Source: Caldiserica bacterium UBA4770
GTDB lineage: Bacteria; Caldisericota; Caldisericia; Caldisericales; Caldisericaceae
Direction of reading: 5' to 3'
NCBI GenBank assembly: GCA_002403335.1
Contig: DHHO01000007.1
Span: forward strand, 25,986-89,985
DNA length: 64,000 bases
Position numbers and translations under genes: made by a program. Shown piece after piece: positions 55,721 through 63,644 of this stretch (position 1 is the stretch's first letter; every line of letters begins with the position of its first letter). The notes under the pieces are model-generated. The model had not been told where the DNA came from, did not search any database, and was given only the letters and a program-made list of their open reading frames with translations.

Positions 55721-56206
55721 ATGAATAGAATAACTGAGAATTTGCAAAATCTTTTTCCATGGATTACGACGACGGATTTGATAATAATTTCTTTTGCTCT
55801 GGCTATCATTATTATCTTGCTTGCTCTTTATGTCTACAGAGACAGTAAGATAAGGGGAGGGAAGAGTATTTCCTGGCTTATATGGACAATAATTCTTGGT
55901 GGTCTTATCCCTTTCATTTTTTATCTCATGGTGCGCTCCCCTCTTACGAAGGATGAGGTGAGGGAGATAGATGAGAAAAAGGAGGTGACAGAACTACAGA
56001 AAAAATATTATGAAATTATGATAGAAAGGGAGTCTTTAAAATGTCCGATCTGTGGAGAGGATGTGAAATCGGATTTTCTTTTTTGTCCTCATTGTTTTGC
56101 TCAGTTAAAGAAACAATGCAGCAAATGTGGTAACATTGTTGATAAAGAGTTTAAAATCTGTCCTTATTGCGGACAGATCTTTGATGAGAAAGGAGAAGGT
56201 TTATGA
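55721..56206 (+). CDS. Two-span membrane protein with double zinc ribbon
   Basis: A 161-aa protein of unknown function. Two hydrophobic helices (about 19-38 and 52-70) are followed by a charged helix and two zinc ribbons, CPIC...CPHC near 107-125 and CSKC...CPYC near 131-151. It is the first gene of the rnf operon and overlaps rnfC by four bases. It may be an assembly or regulatory factor for Rnf, or simply a cotranscribed gene. The zinc ribbons have no iron-sulfur spacing. Confidence 0.85.
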   Translation: MNRITENLQNLFPWITTTDLIIISFALAIIIILLALYVYRDSKIRGGKSISWLIWTIILGGLIPFIFYLMVRSPLTKDEVREIDEKKEVTELQKKYYEIMIERESLKCPICGEDVKSDFLFCPHCFAQLKKQCSKCGNIVDKEFKICPYCGQIFDEKGEGL

Positions 56207-57612
56207 AGGTATTCACTTATTCGCCAGGTGGGACTCATTTAGAGGAAGAGAAGTGGACTAAAGATAAAGTATTTGTGAGTCTTCAGCCTCCCTCGGTTGC
56301 TGTTATTCCTCTTGTTCAGCACACAGGTGCTCCAAATACACCCCTTGTAAAGATTGGGGATAATGTGAAGATAGGTAGTATACTTGGGAGTTCTCCTGCC
56401 CCTATTTCAGCTCCTGTACATGCAAGTATATCAGGCCAGGTTATTGCAATTGAGGACAGATTGTGCCCGACTGGTGCTAAGGTACAAAGCGTTGTTATAA
56501 AGAATGACTTTAAGGATGAATGGGTTAATTGCGAAGGGGTAGCTTCTCTTGAGGAGATTTCACCTGAGGAAATTGTAAAAAAGATAAGAGATTGTGGAAT
56601 TGTTGGTCTGGGAGGAGCTGCTTTTCCTACAAGTGTAAAGCTATCTCCTCCAGTGGGAAAGGTTATTGATACAGTCATTGCAAATGGTGCTGAATGTGAG
56701 CCATATCTCACCACGGATTATAGAGTTATGCTTGAATACTCTGACCAGGTTATTAATGGACTTCTAATTGAATTAAAAGTTTTGAAGGCAAAGAAGGGAG
56801 TTATAGCTGTTGAAGATAATAAAGTTGATGCTGCAGAGCTCTTATTGAATGCAATAAGGGAGAAAAATCTTGAAAATTTAATTGAGGTTGTACTTGTAAA
56901 AACTAAATATCCTCAAGGAGGTGAAAAACAACTCATTAAGGCAATTCTCGGCAGAGAGGTTCCTTCTGAAGGACTACCTCTTGATGTTGGAGTGGTCGTT
57001 CAGAATGTTGGTACATTGAAGGCAATTAGTGAAGCAATCTTTGAGGGTAAACCTCTTATAGATAGAGGTATTACAATTTCCGGTACTGTTATCAAAAATC
57101 CAGGAAATTATATTGTAAGAATAGGTACTCCTGTTTCTGAAATTATTGAGCAGGTAGGTGGTTTAAATAGAAGGTTGCGAAAGTTAATTTTCGGAGGACC
57201 AATGACGGGGGTAGCGCAGTCAAGCATCGAAGTACCTGTTGTGAAAGGTACCTCTGGAATACTCTTTTTTGGAGAAGAAGCATTTACAATGGCTCCAGAA
57301 GAGGAAACTCCCTGCATCAGATGTAGTAGATGCGTTGATCACTGCCCAACGGGACTTATGCCAGTTCTTATAGACCATGCATATAGGAGAAATGATTTAA
57401 AACTTTCTGAATCTTTAAATGCTGTTGATTGTATTGAGTGTGGTGTTTGTTCCTATGTGTGTCCTGCAAAGAGGCACCTTACTGACAATATCAAAAAGGC
57501 AAAACAGGCAATTTTGAAGCAGAGAAGAATTGAGGCTGCTAAAAAGGCTGCTTTTGAGAAACTCAGGGCAAAAAAGGAACAGGAAAAGGCTCAAAAGGAG
57601 GTAGGTAAATGA
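56203..57612 (+). CDS. rnfC: Rnf electron transport complex subunit C
   Basis: The NADH-binding flavin and iron-sulfur subunit of the ferredoxin:NAD oxidoreductase that pumps Na+ or H+. The 469-aa protein has an N-terminal barrel-sandwich region (VFVSLQPPSVAVIPL). The flavoprotein fold (VGLGGAAFPTSVKL; NGAECEPYLTTDYR) and a SLBB-type segment (VGGLNRRLRKLIFGGPMTG) follow. Two [4Fe-4S] motifs, CIRCSRCVDHCP and CIECGVCSYVCP, lie near 370-425. The C-terminal tail is helical and lysine-rich. GAAAGGAG lies before ATG. Confidence 0.96.
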   Translation: MKVFTYSPGGTHLEEEKWTKDKVFVSLQPPSVAVIPLVQHTGAPNTPLVKIGDNVKIGSILGSSPAPISAPVHASISGQVIAIEDRLCPTGAKVQSVVIKNDFKDEWVNCEGVASLEEISPEEIVKKIRDCGIVGLGGAAFPTSVKLSPPVGKVIDTVIANGAECEPYLTTDYRVMLEYSDQVINGLLIELKVLKAKKGVIAVEDNKVDAAELLLNAIREKNLENLIEVVLVKTKYPQGGEKQLIKAILGREVPSEGLPLDVGVVVQNVGTLKAISEAIFEGKPLIDRGITISGTVIKNPGNYIVRIGTPVSEIIEQVGGLNRRLRKLIFGGPMTGVAQSSIEVPVVKGTSGILFFGEEAFTMAPEEETPCIRCSRCVDHCPTGLMPVLIDHAYRRNDLKLSESLNAVDCIECGVCSYVCPAKRHLTDNIKKAKQAILKQRRIEAAKKAAFEKLRAKKEQEKAQKEVGK

Positions 57613-58634
57613 ACTCAGATATGGTGGACCTCACTATAAGCGCAGCGCCCCATGTGAGGGATAAAATAAAGACTCCTCACCTTATGAGAGACGTTATCAT
57701 AGCACTTTTGCCTGCAACAATTGGAGGGCTCGTCATATTCGGATTGCGACACACCCTGGGCGTTATTGTTGTGTCAGTGGTTTCTGCTGTTGCTGCAGAG
57801 TATATTGGTAATGTACTATTCAGAAGAAAAAATAGTATTAAAGACCTTTCAGCGTCAGTGACAGGTCTTCTTCTTGCTTTGATTCTCCCTCCTACTTCGC
57901 CTTATTGGATGGTTGTAGTTGGTGCATTTTCTGCAATCCTCCTGGGCAAGGCAATCTTTGGAAGTGTTGGTTCTAACCCCTTCAACCCTGCTCTTGTAGG
58001 AAGAGCAGTTCTTATGGTGTCATGGACTACATTTATGACTACATGGGTGAAGCCATTCTATTGGAGCGGCATGGGAGCCATGAGTACAGCTACAATGGCT
58101 ACCGTAACTGGTATAGATGCTGTTACGACTGCAACACCTCTTTCTATTATTAAATTCCAGGGTTTACAACCCCTTCTCCAGATGTTTGGCAGCCGTAGCC
58201 AACTTTACTTAGCGCTCTTCCTCGGTAATAGGCCTGGCTGCATTGGTGAGACCTCTGTATTACTTCTTCTTATTGGAGGAGTTTACCTTATTTTAAGAAA
58301 AGTCATCGACTGGAAGATCCCTCTTTGTTTTATAGGAAGTGTTTTTATCCTTTCTTTTATTTTTGGGAGGGATCCTATATTTTCGATACTTTCTGGAGGG
58401 CTTTTTCTTGGTGCATTCTTTATGGCAACAGACTATAGTTCTTCTCCACTTACTTCTCGTGGAAAATTGCTTTATGGCATATTTCTGGGTTTTATTACAG
58501 TCATCATAAGGCAATTCGGTCCTTATCCAGAGGGTGTAATGTTTTCAATCCTTCTGGGTAATATGGTGGTTCCTTATTTTGATAAACTGAGACCGCATGT
58601 TTATGGAGTCTTTAAGAGGAAGGGGGAGGCATGA
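57609..58634 (+). CDS. rnfD: Rnf electron transport complex subunit D
   Basis: A membrane subunit carrying covalent FMN. The 341-aa protein has multiple spans and starts with ISAAPHVRDKIKTPHLM. The flavinylation motif DAVTTATPLS contains the acceptor threonine near 178, and later come GNRPGCIGETS and FFMATDYSSSPLT. AAAAGGAGG lies before ATG, which overlaps rnfC by four bases. Confidence 0.96.
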   Translation: MNSDMVDLTISAAPHVRDKIKTPHLMRDVIIALLPATIGGLVIFGLRHTLGVIVVSVVSAVAAEYIGNVLFRRKNSIKDLSASVTGLLLALILPPTSPYWMVVVGAFSAILLGKAIFGSVGSNPFNPALVGRAVLMVSWTTFMTTWVKPFYWSGMGAMSTATMATVTGIDAVTTATPLSIIKFQGLQPLLQMFGSRSQLYLALFLGNRPGCIGETSVLLLLIGGVYLILRKVIDWKIPLCFIGSVFILSFIFGRDPIFSILSGGLFLGAFFMATDYSSSPLTSRGKLLYGIFLGFITVIIRQFGPYPEGVMFSILLGNMVVPYFDKLRPHVYGVFKRKGEA

Positions 58635-59224
58635 AAACACCTGTTAAATTTATGATTACCCTTGGTATTATTGGTGTAATTACGGGTTTTGCACTTGCAT
58701 TAGTTTATAAAGTCACACTTCCTATTATCCAATCTCAGGATTTAAAAGCACTTCAGAGTGGTCTTGAGAGCATCTTTCCTGGTGATAATGACTTCGAAAA
58801 ATTGAGTACTCCTCTTCAATCTCCTGATCAAACGATAAAAATTGGAGATGCATATGTGGTAAAACAAAACGAGACGACGGTGGGGCTTGTTATAACGGTT
58901 ACTACACCTGGAAGTCAGGCTCCTATTACCCTGCTCATTGGGGTGAGGAAGGATGGCACAATAAGTGGTGTAAGGATTATTTCCATGTCTGAGACAGCGG
59001 GACTTGGAGCAAACGCAGACAATCCCAACTACTTTGTAGATAAGGAAAGGAAGATAACATTTCTTGGACAGTTCGTGGGTAAGAATCCGAACACTGACCC
59101 ATTTATCGCAAAGCAGGATATTATTTCAATAACAGGAGCTACGATTACCTCTACTGCAATCTCTAATGGGGTTAAAATAGGGGGAAAAGCAGCTTATGAA
59201 TACTTACAAGGGGGTGGTTTATGA
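58631..59224 (+). CDS. rnfG: Rnf electron transport complex subunit G
   Basis: A single-span subunit with a periplasmic covalent FMN. The 197-aa protein has an N-terminal helix (FMITLGIIGVITGFALALVY) and the FMN-binding domain. The acceptor motif ITGATITSTA contains the flavinylated threonine near 178. The MSETAGLGANA segment is typical. Overlaps rnfD and rnfE by four bases each. Confidence 0.95.
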   Translation: MKTPVKFMITLGIIGVITGFALALVYKVTLPIIQSQDLKALQSGLESIFPGDNDFEKLSTPLQSPDQTIKIGDAYVVKQNETTVGLVITVTTPGSQAPITLLIGVRKDGTISGVRIISMSETAGLGANADNPNYFVDKERKITFLGQFVGKNPNTDPFIAKQDIISITGATITSTAISNGVKIGGKAAYEYLQGGGL

Positions 59225-59826
59225 AGAGATATTTGAATATAGTCTGGGATGCAATTGTTCCTTCAAATCCTGTTCTTATAATTGCCATTGGTCTTTGTTC
59301 TGTAATTGCTGTTTCGAATTCTGTGCAGAGTGCGCTTCTTATGACATTTGCATTCAGCCTTGTGATGATTCCATCAAATATTATTATCTCTTCTATGAGA
59401 AGGATTATACCCGAGGAGCTAAGAGTTCCTATTTTTGTTATGGTAATTGCTGCCTTTACTACCATTGCTGTGCTCATTTCGAGGGCATATTTTACAGCCA
59501 TCTACGATTTGATTAAGTTATATATTCTTCTCATTGTTGTTAACTGTATTATTATTGGAAGGGCTGAGGCATTTGCTTATTCTCACCCTGTCCTTGAGTC
59601 ATTTTTTGATGGTGTTGGTATGACATTAGGCTATGGCTGGGTTCTTACGGCAATTGCTGTTGTCAGGGAATTGCTTGGTAAAGGAACTATTGCTGGTTTT
59701 CAGGTTCTTCCTGCTACATTTCAACCTGCTATTATTATGATACTTCCCCCGGCAGGCTTCTTAATGATTGGAATCCTAATAGGTGCTGTAGAAAATTATC
59801 TCAGGAAGAAGGAGGGTAAAAAATGA
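59221..59826 (+). CDS. rnfE: Rnf electron transport complex subunit E
   Basis: A polytopic membrane subunit of 201 aa related to NqrD. It has about six hydrophobic helices, the start WDAIVPSNPVLIIAIGLCSVI, and the conserved LIVVNCIIIGRAEAFA. It lies between rnfG and rnfA with four-base overlaps. Confidence 0.95.
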   Translation: MKRYLNIVWDAIVPSNPVLIIAIGLCSVIAVSNSVQSALLMTFAFSLVMIPSNIIISSMRRIIPEELRVPIFVMVIAAFTTIAVLISRAYFTAIYDLIKLYILLIVVNCIIIGRAEAFAYSHPVLESFFDGVGMTLGYGWVLTAIAVVRELLGKGTIAGFQVLPATFQPAIIMILPPAGFLMIGILIGAVENYLRKKEGKK

Positions 59827-60422
59827 ATTTCGGTGAGTATCTTGTAGATTTGGCGAAGATTTTTGTCTCTTCATCTATTATAAATAACATTGTTTTGATA
59901 CAATTTCTTGGTTTATGCTCTTACATTGGATTGTCAGATAGTATGAGTTCTTCCATTGGAATGAGTTTTGCAGTTATATTTGTTACGGTTTGTTCCTCTA
60001 TTCTTGCATGGGTTATTGATCACTGGATACTTATACCTTCAAATTTGCAATCTGTCCTGCAGATTACTTCGTTTATTCTTGTTATTGGCTCTTTTGTTGG
60101 GCTTGTTCAAATATATCTCAGGAAAACTTCCCCCAATCTGCATAAAGCAATGGGTATATATTTACCTTTAATTGCGACTAATTGTTTAATTCTGGGAGTT
60201 ACTTTTATTAATTCCATGAATAACTATGATTTAGTGCAGTCTATAGTTGAGGCAATTGGTGCTTCACTCGGTTATGCTATTGCTCTACTTCTTCTTGTAG
60301 GTATCAGAGAAAGATTAAGAGATTCGGATGTGCCCACTTTTTTTAAGGGAAAGGCCATTGCTTTTATGGTCTCTGCAATTATGGCACTTGCCTTTCTTGG
60401 CTTTCAAGGAATGATAAGGTGA
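59823..60422 (+). CDS. rnfA: Rnf electron transport complex subunit A
   Basis: A polytopic membrane subunit of 199 aa related to NqrE and RnfE, with opposite membrane topology. Conserved parts are NNIVLIQFLGLCSYIG and LPLIATNCLILGV, each with a cysteine known in the family to help bind an intramembrane iron-sulfur centre. The family position often occupied by KR..GMG reads RERLRDSDVP here. GAAGGAGGG lies before ATG. Confidence 0.94.
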   Translation: MNFGEYLVDLAKIFVSSSIINNIVLIQFLGLCSYIGLSDSMSSSIGMSFAVIFVTVCSSILAWVIDHWILIPSNLQSVLQITSFILVIGSFVGLVQIYLRKTSPNLHKAMGIYLPLIATNCLILGVTFINSMNNYDLVQSIVEAIGASLGYAIALLLLVGIRERLRDSDVPTFFKGKAIAFMVSAIMALAFLGFQGMIR

Positions 60423-60432
60423 GTGAATTGAG

Positions 60433-60735
60433 ATGAAAGAAATTATTATTTCAGTTGCAACCCTTGGGGGATTTGGTGCTCTATTTGGTTTGCTACTCGG
60501 TATATTCAATGAGCGATTTAAGGTTGAAGAAAATCCCCTTATAAAGCAGATTTATGATGCCTTGCCTCATTCTGACTGTGGTGCCTGTGGTTATCCTGGC
60601 TGTTTTGCATGCGCTGAGGCGATTGCTGTAAGAGAAGCACCCATTGATGCCTGCAGTGTCGGAAGGCAGGAAACAGCAAAAAAAGTTCAGGAAATTCTTG
60701 ATAAATTTGAAGAGGAGAATTCTAACAATAATTAA
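60433..60735 (+). CDS. rnfB: Rnf subunit B, short form lacking ferredoxin domains
   Basis: RnfB normally receives electrons from ferredoxin and is about 260-330 aa. This one is 100 aa. It has the N-terminal membrane helix (SVATLGGFGALFGLLLGIF) and one four-cysteine cluster domain (CGACGYPGC...IDAC, spaced C-x2-C-x4-C-x16-C), then a helix ending in EENSNNN. The ferredoxin-like [4Fe-4S] repeats that should follow are missing. The 47 bases to the next gene contain no remnant of them, so a recent frameshift is unlikely. RnfC keeps both of its clusters. Confidence 0.92.
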   Translation: MKEIIISVATLGGFGALFGLLLGIFNERFKVEENPLIKQIYDALPHSDCGACGYPGCFACAEAIAVREAPIDACSVGRQETAKKVQEILDKFEEENSNNN

Positions 60736-60738
60736 ATT

Positions 60739-60766
60739 TTGATATTTTGTAATTTTGTATTAATAT
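60739..60766 (+). promoter_or_regulatory. Promoter for the 845-aa membrane protein
   Basis: TTGATA (60739-60744), 16-base spacer, TAATAT (60761-60766), then a short leader with GAGGCG before GTG 60783. The gene can therefore be expressed apart from rnf. Confidence 0.55.
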
Positions 60767-60782
60767 TTTTAAAGAGGCGAGC

Positions 60783-63320
60783 GTGAAGAGAAAAATTTTA
60801 GTTTTCGTTTGTGCGTTGTCCATAATTTTTGTCTCTTTTCAGGCTAAAGCATATTCGTATGCTGAGATAAGGGTGAAAATTGATAATCAGCTTTCAATTC
60901 CGCTTGAAAAGGAAGTTGAACTTTTCCTTGATTTGCCTTCTATAAAAGAGGGAGATGGAATTTCTGTCTTTGATATAGATAATAATGTTCCCCTTGAGGT
61001 CCTCGAAAGAAATGGAGAAAAAGTCAGGATAAAGATCCTTTTGAGTTTTAAGGCCAACGAGAAGAAGGAAATTGCTATAAGATATGGCCCCGATATCAAA
61101 GGCGATTATAAATATTTATTCAAGCCAGATTTTATGGGTGACTATTATGTTGGTTATGGTAGTAAAATGTTATATATTATTTCTTTTGCGCCTGAAAATC
61201 ATATAAAAGTTTCGGATGCAAAAGGTATTATACTTTTTGAAGGTGAACTTGGCTTTGAAGAGGCAAAATCGATTGAAATAGGGGATGGTATTGTTTTTGA
61301 AATTAAAAGCGATAAGCCGATCCTCGCTGAGGTAAGCTCTCTTGACCTGAAAGAGATTAATAAGAGTTCTGATGATGTTTCTTGTGTATATGGCTCACAT
61401 TTCACCCTATTTGTGCCGAGAGAAATATTTATCTGTGCCTATAAAGATACACAGGTAAAGCTTACGACGTTATCCGGAGAGGTAGTATTTGAAGGCAAAC
61501 TCCCGGAGAGAGGGGTGTATAGTAATTTATCTCTTGAACCAGGTTTTTATACGGTAGATACGAGTACTCCTGTTACAGTAGAGTTTGGTTATTCCGACGA
61601 TAACGTATACAATATTTTTTATGGTTCCATCAATTCTTTTAAGGGAATGTCTTTGGGTGACATTGTTTATTCCTCCCTATATCCTGATACAGAAGTTATA
61701 TTTAAAACAAAAGAAGAAATCTTTGATAAGGACATCTTAAAAAACCCTGGTGATTATGTAAGAAGGGAGGTTATAAGGCAGTTCGGAAGTAATTCTACAG
61801 AAGCAGACCCTGTTTATATAACCTTTTCGAAGCCTATTCTTATTTACTCCAATGCTGACTCTGGTAATATCGGGGGTGAGCAGATCCCTTCAATTAATGG
61901 CTCAGACCGAAATTTTATTGCAAGAACCGGGAAAATTGTCAATTTTAATGAAGTTGTCCATAAGAGAAAGATTATTGTGGTTGCAAGTGAAGCTAATACT
62001 ACTGTTAATTGTAATGGCAAAAGTATTTCTCTTAATGCCCTTGAATCTGCTTCTTTTGAGTTTGGGGAAAGCTTTTCTCTGGTAAATATAAGTTCAGATA
62101 AACCTGTTTCAGTCTTTGAAGTTGGGACAGACCCATCCTTGGAAGTATTTTCAATTCTCTTACCTTTAAATGATACTTCTACGATATCTACTCCTGTCGT
62201 TTTACCTGTTGGAGGCACTGAGGAACCAGGAGAAGAAGCTCCTAACCTTGTCGGAAGAATTACCTTATGGTTTAAGAACCTATTCGAGCAGATACTATCC
62301 CTTGATATAGGAACTAAGATAAATGGTTTTTTCAGAACTCTTGGTGACCAAATAATTCAGCTTGCGGATAGAATAATTATGCTTTTTATTCCACTTGCGG
62401 ATTTGATTCAACCCTACATCGGCAGATATTTTCCTGGTATATCAAGCGAAGAGATCTCTGCTGCCCTTTTCTTTATTTTAATTGCACTGGTTATTATAAT
62501 TCTTATCCCTAAGAGGAGAAGAAAGAAAATTCCTTCCGTCCCTATTGAGGAAGTCCCAAAAGAACCCATTTCGTTCAATGTTGAGACAATAGAGGAAAAG
62601 GAGACTCCTCCTGTTATTACACTAGAAGAACCAATGCCTGAGAAAGCTGGAATAAAAGCGGAAGAAATGCTAACTGGAAGAAGATTGATTGGTGTTGAAA
62701 AAGAGGAGGAATTGGCTGAAAAACCAGAGGTTATTGAGGGGGTAAAAGAAGTAACTGAAGAAGAAAAGTCTCCCGAGGTTCCTGCGCCAGAAGCAGTGGT
62801 TCCTCCTTCAGAGGAGATCTCTACAATTGAGATTCTTTTAAGCAGGTTAAAAAAGGAAGAGGAAGAAAAGAAAAAGGAAAAACACGGAGAAGAAGTCGCC
62901 CCAGAAGAAGTAGTCCCCATCCCTTCTGCAGAAATCCCTGTAAGTAAAAAGGTCCTGAAAAAGCCTTTGGAGCATAGTTTTGTAGCCGATGCAGAATCTT
63001 TGAACCGAATTTTCGATGAGCTTTCCTCGGATGATAGTTCAAGACAGGTTCTTTTGAGTAGGGTCTTTTTATCCGCAAACGAAAGAGACAAGCTCTCCTT
63101 TGAGGCGAACTCGAATTACAGGGTTGGATATATTGCCCTCACTCCCATTGAAGAGAGGATTGCTGAGGATATAAGTAGAAGGATAAATGCACACATCAGC
63201 ACAGGAGAGGCAATACTTATAGCAAGAAAGATAAGAGCTAATGAAATAGTTGTTTCAGATAACCCTGCTATTACAAGCTATCAGGGTATTACAATTTACA
63301 GAATAGAAGAGGTTATATAA
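60783..63320 (+). CDS. Membrane protein: IgGFc-binding-like ectodomain, one span, PIN-like cytoplasmic domain
   Basis: An 845-aa protein not recognised as a whole. A signal peptide (about 1-24) is followed by a beta-rich ectodomain to about 470. Its segment KRKIIVVASEANTTVNCNGK and the nearby SSDKPVSVFEVG recall the bacterial IgGFc-binding N-terminal domain. A helical segment leads to one membrane span (AALFFILIALVIIILI, about 560-576) with a positive stop RRRKK. A Glu/Pro/Lys-rich linker (about 585-720) follows. The last 115 residues read as a PIN-like fold: FVADAES, then TGEAILIARKIRANEIVVSDN, matching the Asp/Glu/Asp pattern of PIN nucleases. GTG start with its own promoter. The domain calls are from pattern memory and need structure comparison. 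Confidence 0.75.
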   Translation: MKRKILVFVCALSIIFVSFQAKAYSYAEIRVKIDNQLSIPLEKEVELFLDLPSIKEGDGISVFDIDNNVPLEVLERNGEKVRIKILLSFKANEKKEIAIRYGPDIKGDYKYLFKPDFMGDYYVGYGSKMLYIISFAPENHIKVSDAKGIILFEGELGFEEAKSIEIGDGIVFEIKSDKPILAEVSSLDLKEINKSSDDVSCVYGSHFTLFVPREIFICAYKDTQVKLTTLSGEVVFEGKLPERGVYSNLSLEPGFYTVDTSTPVTVEFGYSDDNVYNIFYGSINSFKGMSLGDIVYSSLYPDTEVIFKTKEEIFDKDILKNPGDYVRREVIRQFGSNSTEADPVYITFSKPILIYSNADSGNIGGEQIPSINGSDRNFIARTGKIVNFNEVVHKRKIIVVASEANTTVNCNGKSISLNALESASFEFGESFSLVNISSDKPVSVFEVGTDPSLEVFSILLPLNDTSTISTPVVLPVGGTEEPGEEAPNLVGRITLWFKNLFEQILSLDIGTKINGFFRTLGDQIIQLADRIIMLFIPLADLIQPYIGRYFPGISSEEISAALFFILIALVIIILIPKRRRKKIPSVPIEEVPKEPISFNVETIEEKETPPVITLEEPMPEKAGIKAEEMLTGRRLIGVEKEEELAEKPEVIEGVKEVTEEEKSPEVPAPEAVVPPSEEISTIEILLSRLKKEEEEKKKEKHGEEVAPEEVVPIPSAEIPVSKKVLKKPLEHSFVADAESLNRIFDELSSDDSSRQVLLSRVFLSANERDKLSFEANSNYRVGYIALTPIEERIAEDISRRINAHISTGEAILIARKIRANEIVVSDNPAITSYQGITIYRIEEVI

Positions 63321-63323
63321 AGT

Positions 63324-63536
63324 CTATTTTCTAAGAAGCACGTTTATAATAATTGTTAGAATCAGGCTTATCAGGATACTTGTTACAATGGGGATATAAA
63401 TGGTGAAATTCTTTTTTTGAACAACAATATCTCCTGGAAGCTTGAATAAACCTACCTTTTCGAACAAAAAGAGAACAAATCCACATATAATAAAGAGGAT
63501 CCCAATTTCAATAAAAACCTTACTAAATCTTGGCAT
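63324..63536 (-). CDS. DUF2905-like small membrane protein
   Basis: A 70-aa protein with two hydrophobic helices flanking LPGDIVVQKKNFTIYIPI, the pattern of the DUF2905 family of unknown function. ATG 63536 (PRFSKVFIEIG) is preferred over a start 36 bases upstream because AGGGTGAT lies just before it. The gene converges on the 845-aa gene with a 3-base gap. Confidence 0.85.
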   Translation of the reverse strand: MPRFSKVFIEIGILFIICGFVLFLFEKVGLFKLPGDIVVQKKNFTIYIPIVTSILISLILTIIINVLLRK

Positions 63537-63584
63537 ACTATCACCCTGAACCTTAAAAATTATACACTTCATGAATCTTTAATC

Positions 63585-63612
63585 AAAAAGTGGGCCCGCG
63601 CTATACGAGCCC
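63585..63612 (-). terminator. Rho-independent terminator after the NuoF-like gene
   Basis: Read on the minus strand: a 7-bp stem GGGCTCG/CGGGCCC (one G-U pair) with a 7-base loop, followed by ACTTTTT. It lies 32 bases after the stop of the NuoF-like gene. Confidence 0.75.
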
Positions 63613-63644
63613 TCTATGTTTATTGAGATAACATATCCTTTAAA

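Noticed and set aside
60700..60790. Frameshift or truncated remnant of a longer rnfB
   Set aside because: No cysteine-rich ferredoxin sequence occurs in any frame between the rnfB stop and the next gene's promoter, so a simple broken gene is not supported.
62414..63091. 225-codon antisense frame within the 845-aa membrane protein gene
   Set aside because: It covers the Glu/Pro/Lys-rich linker; the complement of GAA/GAG-rich sequence gives Ser/Phe-rich nonsense. The sense-strand gene is continuous and has a promoter.
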